DNA of 64,000 bases from Microvirga zambiensis WSM3693 (GTDB lineage: Bacteria; Pseudomonadota; Alphaproteobacteria; Rhizobiales; Beijerinckiaceae), in assembly GCF_016735695.1 (NCBI RefSeq), contig NZ_JAERQD010000017.1, forward strand, positions 62,001 to 126,000, read 5' to 3'. A model generated the notes under the pieces. It saw only the letters and a program-made list of their open reading frames with translations, was not told the origin of the DNA and searched no databases. Position numbers and translations under genes: made by a program. Shown piece by piece: positions 26,732-36,963 of the stretch (position 1 is its first letter; each line of letters opens with the position of its first letter).

Positions 26732-27589
26732 ATGGCCCCAGACCAAGGCTCGTCCTTGCCATCCAAGCCCAAGCCGACCCCGTCCCAGGAACTGACGACC
26801 CGCGTTCTTTCCGCCATCGTCATGATCGCCATCGCCCTCGTGACAGCCTATTGGGGCGGCTGGCCCTTCGCGCTCCTCTGGCTCGCCGCCGGCATCGCGA
26901 TCATGGTCGAATGGACCGACATGACGGGCACTGAGCCGCGCCGGCTCGTGCAGGGGATCCTCGGGGCGGGCCTCGTTGTCCTGAGCATTCTCGTGATGAC
27001 CGACGCTGGCCTGGGACTGGTACTCGGGGCTACGATCGTCTTCCCGCTTGCGGCTGCCCTCGCGACGCGCGGGACAACCAACAAGGTGTGGGCGGTCGCG
27101 AGCTTCGCCTATGCCGCCGTGATCGTCCTCGTGCCGCCCGTCGTGCGCGATCATCTCGATCTCGGAATCCTCGCTCTCCTGTGGATGTTTGCGGTCGTCT
27201 GGGCGACCGACATCGCCGCCTACTTTACCGGTCGGGCCTTCGGAGGTCCCAAGCTTTGCCCCGCGATCAGCCCGAAGAAGACCTGGTCGGGCTTTATCGG
27301 CGGGGTGGTTGCCGCCGCGCTCGGTGGGGTTCTGGTGGGCTGGGTCGGCAGCCGTTACGGCCTGAAGCTGCCCTTCGGGTTGTTCGGCGTCGCGGTCATC
27401 TCGGTCATCGCCTCCATCGCGAGCCAGATCGGGGATCTTGGGGAATCGGCGCTCAAACGCCATTGCGACGTCAAGGATTCGAGCGCCCTCATCCCGGGAC
27501 ACGGGGGCGTCATGGACCGACTCGACGGCTTCTGGGCCGTGTGCCTCATCGTCGGGCTTTCGCTGCTGACCCTTCGTTTCACCGCATAG
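26732..27589 (+). CDS. cdsA: Phosphatidate cytidylyltransferase
   Basis: Inner-membrane enzyme (285 residues) that makes CDP-diacylglycerol from CTP and phosphatidic acid for phospholipid synthesis. About seven hydrophobic helices precede the conserved segments SPKKTWSGFIGG and the C-terminal CDP-alcohol signature, in which ALKRHCDVKDSSALIPGHGG is followed by VMDRLDG. The first 20 residues are hydrophilic. The start is 2 bases after uppS, and dxr starts 6 bases after the stop. Confidence 0.97.
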   Translation: MAPDQGSSLPSKPKPTPSQELTTRVLSAIVMIAIALVTAYWGGWPFALLWLAAGIAIMVEWTDMTGTEPRRLVQGILGAGLVVLSILVMTDAGLGLVLGATIVFPLAAALATRGTTNKVWAVASFAYAAVIVLVPPVVRDHLDLGILALLWMFAVVWATDIAAYFTGRAFGGPKLCPAISPKKTWSGFIGGVVAAALGGVLVGWVGSRYGLKLPFGLFGVAVISVIASIASQIGDLGESALKRHCDVKDSSALIPGHGGVMDRLDGFWAVCLIVGLSLLTLRFTA

Positions 27590-27595
27590 GGATCG

Positions 27596-28762
27596 ATGAC
27601 CCGCTCTCTCACCATTCTCGGCGCCACCGGTTCGATCGGCCGCTCCACGGCCGATGTTGTCCTGGCGCACAGGGACGAGTTCCGCGTGGAGGCCGTTGTC
27701 GGCGGGCGCGATGCCGCCGCCTTGGCTGAGGTCGCCCGGCGCCTTGGGGCGAGGTTCGCAGCCCTTTCCGATGAACGGGGGGGCGAGACCCTCAAGGAGG
27801 CGTTGTCCGGAACGGGGATCGCGAGTGGGGCGGGCCAGTCCGCGATCCTCGAAGCGGTCGCGCGCGAGACTGACGTCGTTCTTGCTGCGATCAGCGGGAC
27901 GGCCGGGCTGGCCCCCACGCATGCCGCTCTGAAGGCGGGCAGGCGCATCGCCCTGGCCAACAAGGAAAGCCTTGTCTGTGCCGGAGAGGCCTTTATGGCC
28001 GATGCCCGCCGTCTCGGGGTCGAGATCATGCCGGTGGATTCCGAGCATAACGCTCTCGATCACGCTCTGGCGGCGGGCCTCAACCGGGATGTGGAAAAGG
28101 CGGTGATAACAGCCTCCGGCGGCCCTTTCCGGACCTGGTCGAAGGAGCGCATCGCCCAGGCCGATGCCGACGTGGCGTCCGCCCACCCGGTCTGGTCTAT
28201 GGGCTCGAAGATCAACATCGACTCCGCCACCCTAATGAACAAAGGGCTCGAACTCATCGAGGCGCATCACCTGTTCGGCCTCGAAGCCGAGCGTCTGGAC
28301 GTTCTGGTCCATCCGGAGGCCATCGTGCATGGGCTGGTGCAATGGCGCGACGGTGCGGTCACTGCCGGTCTTGCCCTGCCGGACATGAAGGTGCCGATCG
28401 CCAACGCCCTGCGGCATCGGGAGCGGCTTCAGATGGACCTGCCGCGTCTCGATCTTGCCGCGATTGGCCGTTTAAGCTTCGACCGACCTGACGAAGAGCG
28501 GTTTCCATGCCTATCTCTGGCCAAGGCTGCGCTGAAGGCTGGAGGTGCGATGCCGACCGTCCTGAACGCCGCTAACGAAATCGCCGTCGAGGCCTATAGG
28601 GCGGGCCGCATCCGATTTTACGATATCTCAGAAATGGTTGAGAGTGTCTGCTCGACCTTTTCGGGAAGACGGCTATCGGCACCGGCGATCGTTGCCGACG
28701 CCCTGGAGATTGACCGGGAAGCGCGCGAGGCGGCCATGGGCCTCATGCCTGCCCATGCCTGA
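27596..28762 (+). CDS. dxr: 1-deoxy-D-xylulose 5-phosphate reductoisomerase
   Basis: Second enzyme of the MEP isoprenoid pathway (388 residues), forming methylerythritol phosphate with NADPH. The nucleotide-binding loop GATGSIGRST is at residues 8-17. ALANKESLVCAGE, the metal-binding VDSEHNALDHAL (about 147) and NIDSATLMNKGLELIEAHHL (about 206) follow in family order. Together with uppS just upstream this links precursor supply and carrier-lipid synthesis in one operon. Length is normal and no changes to key residues were seen. Confidence 0.97.
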   Translation: MTRSLTILGATGSIGRSTADVVLAHRDEFRVEAVVGGRDAAALAEVARRLGARFAALSDERGGETLKEALSGTGIASGAGQSAILEAVARETDVVLAAISGTAGLAPTHAALKAGRRIALANKESLVCAGEAFMADARRLGVEIMPVDSEHNALDHALAAGLNRDVEKAVITASGGPFRTWSKERIAQADADVASAHPVWSMGSKINIDSATLMNKGLELIEAHHLFGLEAERLDVLVHPEAIVHGLVQWRDGAVTAGLALPDMKVPIANALRHRERLQMDLPRLDLAAIGRLSFDRPDEERFPCLSLAKAALKAGGAMPTVLNAANEIAVEAYRAGRIRFYDISEMVESVCSTFSGRRLSAPAIVADALEIDREAREAAMGLMPAHA

Positions 28763-28799
28763 GACAACGCAGCTCTGACCGAGCGCGAAAGGGACGAAG

Positions 28800-29963
28800 A
28801 TGGAATACCTCACGATGATCAGCGGCGCGACAGGTTCCCTGTTCCTGACCCTGATCTCCTTCCTCGTGGTGCTCACGGTGGTCGTATTCATCCACGAGTT
28901 CGGCCATTTCTGGGTCGGCCGTCTCTGCGGCGTCGGCGTCACCGCCTTCTCCATCGGCTTCGGGCGCGAGCTGTTCGGCTGGACCGACAAGAAGGGCACC
29001 CGGTGGAAGATCTCGGCGATTCCCCTCGGCGGCTACGTCAAGTTCGTCGGCGATCTCAACGCGGCCAGCGTTCCCGACCAGGAACAGCTCGATCGGATGC
29101 CCCTCGACCAGCGAGCGGTTAGTTTTCCCCATCAGAATGTCGCCAAGCGAGCGGCTATCGTCGCCGCCGGCCCGATCGCCAACTTCATCCTGGCCATCGC
29201 CATCTTTGCCGGCTTCAACTACTTCAACGGACGGCAGGTTCTGGAGCCCAGGATCGAGGCCGTTCAGGCCGGAAGTGCGGCCGAAAAGGCGGGTTTCCTG
29301 CCCAAGGATCTGATCCTGACGGTCGACGGCCGACAGATCCAGACCTTCGCCGACATGCAGCTCATCGTGAGCTCGAGCGCCGGCGAGCCTCTGCATTTTA
29401 CCGTCGAGCGCAACGGCGAAACGGTCGCTCTGACGGCAATTCCCAATCTCGTCGAGCGCACCAGCCCCTTCGGCAAGCAGCGCATCGGCCTTCTCGGCGT
29501 CGAGGCTTCGCGGGACCCCTCGGCCATCAAACGCCTGACCTATTCCCCTTGGGGAGCCGTCAAGGCGGCGGCGGTGGAAACCTGGAATCTGGTCGACCGG
29601 ACTCTCAATTTCATCCGTCGCCTGGTGCTGGGATGGGAATCGGCCGATCAGCTCTCGGGGCCAATCGGAATCGCCCGGGCCTCCGGGACCGCCTTCGATG
29701 TGGGAGGGGTCTATAGCCTCGTCAGCCTGATAGGTTTCATGTCCGTCTCGATAGGCCTTATTAACCTTTTTCCCATTCCGCTGCTGGATGGAGGGCATCT
29801 TCTGTTCTATGCCATTGAAGCGGTTCGCGGGCGTCCTCTGAGCGAGAAAGCGCAGGAAATCGGCTTCAGAATCGGGTTTGCCCTGGTGGCGATGCTCATG
29901 CTTTTCGCCACTTGGAATGACCTTGTTCACCTTGGCAGTAGTTTCCTAGCGCAGGGATCGTGA
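28800..29963 (+). CDS. rseP: RIP metalloprotease RseP (site-2 protease)
   Basis: Intramembrane zinc protease, 387 residues, which in relatives cleaves anti-sigma factors and remnant signal peptides. The zinc site HEFGH is at about residues 31-35 in the first membrane helix. A PDZ domain covers about 125-200 (AEKAGFLPKDLILTVDGRQI). The second active-site motif LFPIPLLDGGHLLFY is near 323. It lies 37 bases after dxr and ahead of bamA, the usual envelope cluster order. A single PDZ domain is visible, fewer than in E. coli RseP. Confidence 0.96.
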   Translation: MEYLTMISGATGSLFLTLISFLVVLTVVVFIHEFGHFWVGRLCGVGVTAFSIGFGRELFGWTDKKGTRWKISAIPLGGYVKFVGDLNAASVPDQEQLDRMPLDQRAVSFPHQNVAKRAAIVAAGPIANFILAIAIFAGFNYFNGRQVLEPRIEAVQAGSAAEKAGFLPKDLILTVDGRQIQTFADMQLIVSSSAGEPLHFTVERNGETVALTAIPNLVERTSPFGKQRIGLLGVEASRDPSAIKRLTYSPWGAVKAAAVETWNLVDRTLNFIRRLVLGWESADQLSGPIGIARASGTAFDVGGVYSLVSLIGFMSVSIGLINLFPIPLLDGGHLLFYAIEAVRGRPLSEKAQEIGFRIGFALVAMLMLFATWNDLVHLGSSFLAQGS

Positions 29964-30129
29964 CAAGGACGCCACGCCCTTTAAAAATTGGTACTCTGTT
30001 GTGGATGTGCCGTTTGCAATGGCGGCGAAAGTTTGTACAAGCGGTCACACGGATAAGGTTGGGGGCACTCGTTTCCAACCTGCGGGGCCTCCCTCGCTAG
30101 GACAGAAGATAAAAGAAACGGGCCAGTTG

Positions 30130-32511
30130 ATGATGTCGACGACCACGCCTCGCCGGAAAAAGCCGGCCACCACCGCCGTTATCGCGATCAGCGCGCTGAT
30201 GGCCGGGATTACGGCCGCGGACACCGCCTTCGCGCAGGGAACTCCGGGGAATCGCCGCGCTTCGACCGCGCAGGGCCCCGTCGTCAACCGGGTCGTGATC
30301 GAGGGCAACAAGAAGGTCGAGAAGGCTCTCATCGAGGATCAGCTTCAGTCCCGCGCCCGCGCTCCGTACAATCAGGCTGCCGTGGACGCCGACGTCGAGA
30401 GGATCCTCGAGATCTACCGCCGTTCCGGTCGCGGTCTGGCCTCCGTGACCCCGCGCCTCGTCGATTTGCCCAACGGTACGGTCGACGTGGTCTACACCAT
30501 CAACGAGGGTGACAAGACCGGCGTGAAGGAAATCCGCTTCGTCGGCAACAATCAGGTTTCGTCCAGCCGTCTGCGCGGCCTCATGCAGACCACCGAGACC
30601 AATCTCCTGAGCTTCCTGAAGAGCACCGACGTCTACGATCCCGATCGTCTTTCGAACGATCTCGACCTGATCCGCCGCTACTACCTGAAGAACGGCTATG
30701 CCGACTTCCGGATCATTTCGAATGACGTCACGTTCGACCCCAATGCCGGCGGCTACGTGATTACCATCGCGGTGGAAGAGGGCGAGCAGTACCGGGTCGG
30801 CAATGTCAGCGTCGATTCCCGCCTCCCGGGTGTCGATGGCGATGCGCTGCGCAGGGATGTCTCGACTTCGGCAGGCTCCGTCTATAACGCGGAGGCCGTC
30901 GAGAAGTCCGTTCAGGCAATCACGATCAGCGTCGGGCGTCAGGGCAATCCCTTCGCTCAGGTTCGCCCGGTCGGTACCCGCGATCCCTCGACCCGCACCG
31001 TCAACCTCGGCTACGTGATCGAGGAAGGCCCTCGGATCTACGTCGAGCGCATCAACGTTCGCGGCAACAGCCGTACCCGTGACTACGTGATCCGTCGCGA
31101 ATTCGAGCTGGGTGAGGGCGATGCCTACAACCAGGTGCTCATCAACCGCGCCGAGCGCCGCCTGAACAACCTCGGCTACTTCAAGCGCGTCCGCATCTCC
31201 AACGAGCCCGGCTCCTCGGCCGACCGCGTGATCGTCAACGTGGATGTGGAGGATCAGTCCACCGGTTCGTTCGCGATCTCGGGCGGCTACTCGACGGCCG
31301 ACGGCTTCATCGGCGAAGTTTCGGTCACCGAGACCAACTTCCTCGGCCGTGGCCAGTTCGTCCGTCTCGCCGGTCAGCTTGGCCAGCGCGCGCATGGTAT
31401 CGACTTCTCCTTCACCGAGCCGTACTTCCTCGGCTACCGGATGTCGGCGGGTATCGACCTGTTCTCCAAGTTCAGCGACCAGACCCGGTATTCCCGTTAC
31501 GAGAACCGGATGACCGGCGGTACGCTGCGCCTCGGACTTCCGATGACGGAAGAGTTCACGGTTACGGCCCGCTACTCGCTGTACCAGCAGAATCTCACCA
31601 TCCCGAACGACCTCGAGCAGCCTTATAACGACTGCTCGGCGCCGATCCCCGGCTACACGCTGCTCAACGCCAACGGCACGCCGAACCGTGCGTTCTGCGA
31701 AGGCAACGGCGAGGCCTCGCTTGCCATCAAGGAATCGCAGGGCGACACGCTCACGTCGCTGGCCGGCCTGACCTTCAACTACAACACGCTCGACAATATC
31801 CGCGAGCCGCGCAACGGCTTCTATGCCGAGGTGAAGACGGACTTCGCCGGCCTTGGTGGTGACTCCCGTTACTTCCGTACGACCGGCGATGCCCGGTACT
31901 ACCGCGAGCTGTTCGAGGATGTGGTCGGTATCGCCCGCATCCAGGGTGGCCACATCATCGGCTTCAATAGCGGCGACGACGATGGGACGAACGGCGACCT
32001 GCGCATCGTCGACCATTTCTTCATGGGCCCGTCGCTGGTTCGCGGTTTCGCGCCCAACGGCATCGGCCCGCGCGATATCTCGAGCCTCGACAGCCGTGCG
32101 AACGCCGTTGGCGGCACCACCTATTTCGGCGGCACGCTCGAAGTGCAGTTCCCGATCTGGGGTCTGCCGCGGGAGCTGGGCCTGAAGGGCGCCATCTTCG
32201 CCGATGCCGGTACGCTCTACGGCTACGAAGGCCCGACCACGTTCAACACGGGTACCGGCAGCATCCTGGATCCGATCAGCGGCTGCGTGCAGAACCCGAA
32301 CGAGCCGCAGAACTGCATCAGAGTGCTCGACAGCAAGATGATCCGGTCCTCGATCGGCGCCTCCATCCTCTGGTCGTCGCCCCTCGGTCCGATCCGCTTC
32401 GACTACGCGTATGCTCTCTCGAAGGAAGAGGGCGTTCCTCTGGCGAACGGCGCCAAGATCGGTGCAGACCAGACTCAGGCCTTCCGGTTCTCCGGCGGCA
32501 CACGCTTCTAA
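30130..32511 (+). CDS. bamA: Outer membrane protein assembly factor BamA
   Basis: Omp85-family outer-membrane protein (793 residues from this start) that inserts beta-barrel proteins. A signal peptide covers about residues 1-37 (AVIAISALMAGITAADTAFA), then five POTRA domains from about 50 to 390, then the 16-strand barrel. The barrel carries the conserved VRGF (about 637) and ends in GGTRF with a C-terminal Phe. I chose the first of two adjacent ATGs at 30130; the frame continues upstream to 30001, but that stretch precedes the signal peptide and does not look coding. The ribosome binding site is weak. The 166 bases after rseP may hold a promoter. Confidence 0.95.
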   Translation: MMSTTTPRRKKPATTAVIAISALMAGITAADTAFAQGTPGNRRASTAQGPVVNRVVIEGNKKVEKALIEDQLQSRARAPYNQAAVDADVERILEIYRRSGRGLASVTPRLVDLPNGTVDVVYTINEGDKTGVKEIRFVGNNQVSSSRLRGLMQTTETNLLSFLKSTDVYDPDRLSNDLDLIRRYYLKNGYADFRIISNDVTFDPNAGGYVITIAVEEGEQYRVGNVSVDSRLPGVDGDALRRDVSTSAGSVYNAEAVEKSVQAITISVGRQGNPFAQVRPVGTRDPSTRTVNLGYVIEEGPRIYVERINVRGNSRTRDYVIRREFELGEGDAYNQVLINRAERRLNNLGYFKRVRISNEPGSSADRVIVNVDVEDQSTGSFAISGGYSTADGFIGEVSVTETNFLGRGQFVRLAGQLGQRAHGIDFSFTEPYFLGYRMSAGIDLFSKFSDQTRYSRYENRMTGGTLRLGLPMTEEFTVTARYSLYQQNLTIPNDLEQPYNDCSAPIPGYTLLNANGTPNRAFCEGNGEASLAIKESQGDTLTSLAGLTFNYNTLDNIREPRNGFYAEVKTDFAGLGGDSRYFRTTGDARYYRELFEDVVGIARIQGGHIIGFNSGDDDGTNGDLRIVDHFFMGPSLVRGFAPNGIGPRDISSLDSRANAVGGTTYFGGTLEVQFPIWGLPRELGLKGAIFADAGTLYGYEGPTTFNTGTGSILDPISGCVQNPNEPQNCIRVLDSKMIRSSIGASILWSSPLGPIRFDYAYALSKEEGVPLANGAKIGADQTQAFRFSGGTRF

Positions 32512-32516
32512 TCGGG

Positions 32517-32536
32517 GAGGGCGCAGCGGCGCCCTC
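32517..32536 (+). other. Hairpin between bamA and lpxD
   Basis: Perfect 8-bp stem GAGGGCGC/GCGCCCTC with loop AGCG, 5 bases after the bamA stop and followed by ACTTATTATT. It may be a partial terminator that lowers lpxD expression relative to bamA. Confidence 0.45.
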
Positions 32537-32547
32537 ACTTATTATTC

Positions 32548-33612
32548 ATGACAGAATCCAATTTCTTTCCGCAGAGCCAGACGTTGAATCTACGTCAGGT
32601 GGCGGAGATGGCGAATGCAAAGCTCCCCGACGGCATCGACGGGGAGCTTTTGCTTCGTGGCGTCGCGCCGCTTGAGAGCGCGGGGCCGGGCGACCTCGCC
32701 TATATGGACAACCCGGCCTATGGCGGCGCTTTGGCGGCCACGCGCGCTGCGGCCTGCCTCGTCACTCCGCGCTTTGCCGCCAAGGTGCCTGCGCACACGG
32801 TGGCCCTCGTCACCCCGCAGGCGTATCGCGTTTTCGCGCAGGTGCTGGCAATCCTGTTTCCGTCTGCGATGCGGCCGGAATCCTCGTTCGCCTCGGCGGG
32901 GATCTCCCCCGGCTCCTTCGTCCACCCCTCGGCCCGGCTGGAACACGGGGTCCGCGTCGATCCCGGCGCCGTCATCGGCCCGCATGCGGAAATCGGCTCA
33001 GGCACCCTGATCGGCGCCCACGCGGTCATCGGTCCCCAGGTGAAGATCGGCCGGGACTGCTCGATTGCCGCCAACGTGACCGTCTCCCATGCCTTCGTCG
33101 GCAACCGGGTCATTCTTCACCCAGGCGTGCGCATCGGCCAGGACGGCTTCGGCTTCGCCATGGGACCGCAGGGGCATCTGAAGGTGCCGCAGGTTGGGCG
33201 CGTGATCATCCAGGACGATGTGGAGATTGGTGCCAACACCACCGTCGACCGCGGCGCGAGCCGGGATACGGTGATCGGCGAGGGCACCAAGATCGACAAC
33301 CTGGTCCAGATCGCCCACAACGTGGTGATCGGGCGGCATTGCGTGATCGTCGCCCAGGTCGGTATCGCAGGCTCCACCACAATCGAGGATTACGTGGCGC
33401 TCGGCGGGCAGGTCGCCGTGAAGGGTCATGTGCGGATCGGCATGGGTGCCCAGATCGCCGCGACCAGCGGTGTCAACGGCGACGTTCCGGCAGGCGCACG
33501 GTGGGGCGGCATCCCGGCCCGCCCGATGCGGGAATGGTTCCGCGAGATCATGGCTCTGAAAAAGCTTGCATCCGGTGACAATTCGGCCAAAGACGACGAC
33601 GCGTCTTCATAA
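32548..33612 (+). CDS. lpxD: UDP-3-O-acylglucosamine N-acyltransferase
   Basis: Third enzyme of lipid A synthesis (354 residues), adding a hydroxyacyl chain to the 2-amino group from acyl-ACP. An N-terminal uridine-binding domain (residues 1-115) is followed by left-handed parallel beta-helix hexapeptide repeats. [15 protein letters not shown] near 251 holds the catalytic histidine. A C-terminal helix closes the protein ([14 protein letters not shown]). It starts the lpxD-fabZ-lpxA-lpxI-lpxB run. Confidence 0.97.
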   Translation: MTESNFFPQSQTLNLRQVAEMANAKLPDGIDGELLLRGVAPLESAGPGDLAYMDNPAYGGALAATRAAACLVTPRFAAKVPAHTVALVTPQAYRVFAQVLAILFPSAMRPESSFASAGISPGSFVHPSARLEHGVRVDPGAVIGPHAEIGSGTLIGAHAVIGPQVKIGRDCSIAANVTVSHAFVGNRVILHPGVRIGQDGFGFAMGPQGHLKVPQVGRVIIQDDVEIGANTTVDRGASRDTVIGEGTKIDNLVQIAHNVVIGRHCVIVAQVGIAGSTTIEDYVALGGQVAVKGHVRIGMGAQIAATSGVNGDVPAGARWGGIPARPMREWFREIMALKKLASGDNSAKDDDASS

Positions 33613-33652
33613 CGTTCGTTGAAGGCATACACTTTTCTCCGGAGTTCAAGCC

Positions 33653-34117
33653 ATGTCCGAAGCGCCAGCCACGCTTCAAACCGCCGATATTATGGAGATC
33701 CTGGAGCTTCTGCCGCACCGGTATCCCTTCCTCCTGGTCGACAAGATCATCGAGATCGACGGGGACAATTCCTGCATCGGCATCAAGAACGTCACCTTCA
33801 ATGAGCCACAATTCAGCGGCCATTTCCCCTCTCGCCCGATTTTCCCGGGCGTTTTCCTGATCGAGGCGATGGCCCAGACGGCCGGGGCCATCTGCGTCAA
33901 GGCGAAGATCGCGGAGCAGGCGAAGCCGAAGCAGGTGTTCTTCATGACCATCGACAAGGTGAAGTTCCGCAAGCCTGTCGAGCCGGGCGATCGGGTGGAG
34001 TTTCACATGCGCAAGCTGAACAACCGCCGCAACATGTGGTGGTACAAGGGCGAGGCGAAGGTCGACGGCAAGGTCGTCTGCGAGGCCGAGGTCAGTGCGA
34101 TGCTGGTGCTTGAATAA
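33653..34117 (+). CDS. fabZ: 3-hydroxyacyl-[acyl-carrier-protein] dehydratase FabZ
   Basis: Hot-dog fold dehydratase of fatty acid elongation (154 residues). The catalytic His is in [14 protein letters not shown] (about residue 22) and the catalytic Glu in [13 protein letters not shown] (about 70). It competes with LpxA and LpxD for hydroxyacyl-ACP, which explains its place between them. Its stop codon shares a base with the lpxA start (TAATGG). Confidence 0.97.
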   Translation: MSEAPATLQTADIMEILELLPHRYPFLLVDKIIEIDGDNSCIGIKNVTFNEPQFSGHFPSRPIFPGVFLIEAMAQTAGAICVKAKIAEQAKPKQVFFMTIDKVKFRKPVEPGDRVEFHMRKLNNRRNMWWYKGEAKVDGKVVCEAEVSAMLVLE

Positions 34118-34926
34118 TGGAAACGCTGATTCATCCGACAGCCGTCGTCGAGGATGGCGCAAAGATCGGCGCCGGCGCCAAGATCGGTCCGTTCTGCACA
34201 ATCGGCCCCGAGGTCGAACTCGGCGAGGGCTGCCAGCTCATGAGCCACGTCGCTCTGGCGGGGCGGACGAAGATCGGCCCCCGGACGCGGATCTTCCCCT
34301 TCGCTTCGATCGGCCACATTCCGCAGGACCTGAAGTACAAGGGCGAATCCTCGACCCTTGAGATCGGGGCCGATTGCATGATCCGCGAAGGCGTGACCAT
34401 GAATCCCGGCACCGAAGGCGGCGGCCTGCGCACGGTGATCGGCGACCGCTGCGCCTTTCTGGCCAATTCCCATGTCGGCCATGACACGAAGGTCGGCAAC
34501 GACTGCATCCTGTCGAACAACGTGATGCTGGCAGGCCACGTCACGGTGGGCGATTTCGTGATCTTCGGCGGCGGCTCGGCCGTGATCCAGTATGCCCGCG
34601 TCGGCTCGCACGCCTTCGTCGGCGGCATGTCGGGCCTGGAGAACGACCTGATTCCCTATGGTATGGCCATGGGCAACAGGGCGCATCTGGCCGGCCTCAA
34701 CATCATCGGTTTGCGCCGGCGCGGCTTCACCCGCGAGCAGATCCACGACATCCGCCGCGCTTATCGCCTGCTGTTTGCGGACGAGGGCACGTTGTCCGAG
34801 CGCGTCGAGGACGTCGCCGGCGAGTTCGACGATCACCCCTTCGTGCATGAGATCCTCGACTTCATCCGTGAGGGCAAGGATCGCGCCATCTGCACGCCAA
34901 GGGATCCCGTCAGCACGGCGGGATGA
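34117..34926 (+). CDS. lpxA: UDP-N-acetylglucosamine O-acyltransferase
   Basis: First enzyme of lipid A synthesis, 269 residues. Hexapeptide repeats (IGAGAKIGPFCTIGPEVELG and on) build the left-handed beta-helix. The catalytic His lies in LANSHVGHDTKVGN (about residues 117-130). A C-terminal helical domain completes the protein. It overlaps fabZ by one base and lpxI by four (ATGA), so translation is coupled through the block. Confidence 0.97.
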   Translation: METLIHPTAVVEDGAKIGAGAKIGPFCTIGPEVELGEGCQLMSHVALAGRTKIGPRTRIFPFASIGHIPQDLKYKGESSTLEIGADCMIREGVTMNPGTEGGGLRTVIGDRCAFLANSHVGHDTKVGNDCILSNNVMLAGHVTVGDFVIFGGGSAVIQYARVGSHAFVGGMSGLENDLIPYGMAMGNRAHLAGLNIIGLRRRGFTREQIHDIRRAYRLLFADEGTLSERVEDVAGEFDDHPFVHEILDFIREGKDRAICTPRDPVSTAG

Positions 34927-35792
34927 CCATGCCTCAAGGCCCCATCGCGATCCTCGCCGGGGCCGGGCAGCTTCCCATTCAGCTCTTGAACCATCTCGAG
35001 CGGAAGGGGCAGGAGGTCCGGGTGCTGGCTTTCCGCGGCTTCGCGGAAGCCGAGCTGCAGCGCCGCGCCCATGCCACCGTCGACCTTCTCGACCTCAAAA
35101 CCATCATGAGCACCCTCGAGGGCTGGCGGCCGCAGGCCGTTTCCCTCGTGGGCGCGGTGCGACGTCCCGGCTTCTCGGCGCTGTTGAGCGCCTACTCGCT
35201 GCTGCGGAACATGCACGAGGTGAAGGAGGTCATCAGCCGCGGAGATGATCAGGTTCTGCGCGGTGCGGTGATGCTGCTCGAAGAGCGCGGGCATAAGGTG
35301 GTCGGCGCCCATGAACTCGCTCCCGATCTCGTTGCATCCCGTGACCTGACAGGCGCGCGGCAGGCCGGAATGGAAGACCGGGAAGCCATCGGCATCGGCA
35401 TCGATCTTCTCGCATCCCTGTCCGGTTTCGATATCGGCCAGGGCGCCATCGTCGCTCACCGCCATGTGCTGGCCATCGAGGGGCCCGAGGGAACGGACCG
35501 CATGATGCGGCGCGTGCGGAAGATGCGGCAATCCTTGTTCGGCCTGCGCCGCCGGGAGGAGGGCGGAGTGCTGATCAAGGCCGCGAAGCGCGGACAGGAT
35601 CTGCGCGTCGACATGCCGACCATTGGGCCGAAGACGGTCGTCGAGGCGGCAAGGGCGGGCCTGTCCGGCATCGCCATCGGAGCGGGCTCGACCTTCGTGC
35701 TGGAGCAGGATGAGACCCTGCGCATTGCGGATCGTCTCGGCCTCTTTCTGACGAGTGTCGACCTGCCCTGGATGGAGAAAACGCTTGCCTGA
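34923..35792 (+). CDS. lpxI: UDP-2,3-diacylglucosamine pyrophosphatase LpxI
   Basis: DUF1009-type LpxI (289 residues), which hydrolyses UDP-2,3-diacylglucosamine to lipid X plus UMP and replaces LpxH in alphaproteobacteria. Family features are the Rossmann-like start GPIAILAGAGQLPIQLLNHL, the central DDQVLRGAVMLLEERG, and the C-terminal segment PTIGPKTVVEAARAGLSGIA with EAGSTF-like residues following. The ATG overlaps the lpxA stop. An alternative ATG two codons later (34929) is possible. lpxB overlaps its 3' end. Confidence 0.95.
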   Translation: MTMPQGPIAILAGAGQLPIQLLNHLERKGQEVRVLAFRGFAEAELQRRAHATVDLLDLKTIMSTLEGWRPQAVSLVGAVRRPGFSALLSAYSLLRNMHEVKEVISRGDDQVLRGAVMLLEERGHKVVGAHELAPDLVASRDLTGARQAGMEDREAIGIGIDLLASLSGFDIGQGAIVAHRHVLAIEGPEGTDRMMRRVRKMRQSLFGLRRREEGGVLIKAAKRGQDLRVDMPTIGPKTVVEAARAGLSGIAIGAGSTFVLEQDETLRIADRLGLFLTSVDLPWMEKTLA

Positions 35793-36963
35793 GACGAAGC
35801 CGCTGACGATCTGGATCGTGTCAGGTGAGGAATCCGGAGACCAGCTCGGCGCCAAGCTGATGCGCTCGCTCAAGACCCGTCTTGGTGCGGACAATCTGCG
35901 TTTCGGCGGCGTTGGCGGCCATGCGATGGCGAGGGAGGGCCTGACCAGCCTGTTTCCGCTCGAAGAGATCGCCGTGATGGGCTTCTCCGCCGTCATCGCC
36001 CGGCTCCCCTCCATCCTGAAGCGCATCCGATTCACGGCAGATGCGGTGGTGAAGGCGAGGCCGGACCTGCTCGTCATCATCGACAGTCCTGATTTCACCC
36101 ACCGGGTCGCCAAGGCCGTACGACAGCGCGCGCCGCAGATCCGCATCGTCGATTATGTCAGCCCCTCCGTCTGGGCTTGGCGGCCGGGCCGCGCGCCGAA
36201 GATGCGCGCCTATGTCGATCACCTTCTGGCCCTGCTGCCCTTCGAGCCTGAGGCGCATAGGCGACTCGGCGGCCCGCCGACGACCTACGTCGGTCACCCG
36301 CTGATCGAGCGTCTCGGCGAGATCCGCCCCGCACGCGGAGAGCGCGGCGGGAATGCCGATGGGCCGATCAGGCTTCTGGTCCTGCCAGGCAGCCGCCGCT
36401 CCGAGGTCGGCCGTCTCATGGAGCCGTTCGGGGCCGCCTTGGCGCTGCTGAAGGAGCGCTCACCGCGTCCTTTCGAGGTCACGATCCCCGCCGTCTCCCA
36501 TCTCGCGCAGGAGATCCGGACACAGGCCGAAGGCTGGAGCGTAAAGCCGCGGATCGTCGAAGGTGAGGACGCCAAATGGGCGGCTTTCCGCGAGGCCGAT
36601 GCCGCTCTTGCGGCGTCTGGAACCGTGACGCTCGAACTCGGCCTCTCCGGCGTGCCGATGGTGGTGGCCTATCGCGTCTCGAAGATCGAGGAAGTGCTGA
36701 AATACCTCATCAAGGCACCCTCCATTGTTCTCACCAATCTGGTGCTCGGCGAGAACGTCATTCCCGAGCTGATCCAATGGGATTGCACGCCGGAGAAACT
36801 CGCCGACGCGCTTCTGCCGCTTCTGAGCGACACGCCCGAGCGCCAAAGGCAGATCGAAGCCTTCGCCAGGCTCGATGCTCTCATGAAGATCGGTGAGGAA
36901 GTGCCGAGCGAGCGGGCTGCGCGCGTCGTGCAAGAGGTGCTCGACTCGAAAAAGCGCGGCTGA
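35785..36963 (+). CDS. lpxB: Lipid-A-disaccharide synthase
   Basis: GT19 glycosyltransferase (392 residues) that joins lipid X and UDP-diacylglucosamine into the lipid A disaccharide at the inner membrane. It opens IWIVSGEESGDQLGAKLM, and carries VDYVSPSVWAWRPGRAPKM, TYVGHPLIERL and LPGSRRSEVGRLM, all typical. I chose the TTG at 35785: GGAG lies 8 bases before it, it overlaps the lpxI end by 8 bases, and the resulting N-terminus is family-like. A GTG at 35755 is the alternative. It is the last gene of the run; a bidirectional terminator follows. Confidence 0.95.
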   Translation: MPETKPLTIWIVSGEESGDQLGAKLMRSLKTRLGADNLRFGGVGGHAMAREGLTSLFPLEEIAVMGFSAVIARLPSILKRIRFTADAVVKARPDLLVIIDSPDFTHRVAKAVRQRAPQIRIVDYVSPSVWAWRPGRAPKMRAYVDHLLALLPFEPEAHRRLGGPPTTYVGHPLIERLGEIRPARGERGGNADGPIRLLVLPGSRRSEVGRLMEPFGAALALLKERSPRPFEVTIPAVSHLAQEIRTQAEGWSVKPRIVEGEDAKWAAFREADAALAASGTVTLELGLSGVPMVVAYRVSKIEEVLKYLIKAPSIVLTNLVLGENVIPELIQWDCTPEKLADALLPLLSDTPERQRQIEAFARLDALMKIGEEVPSERAARVVQEVLDSKKRG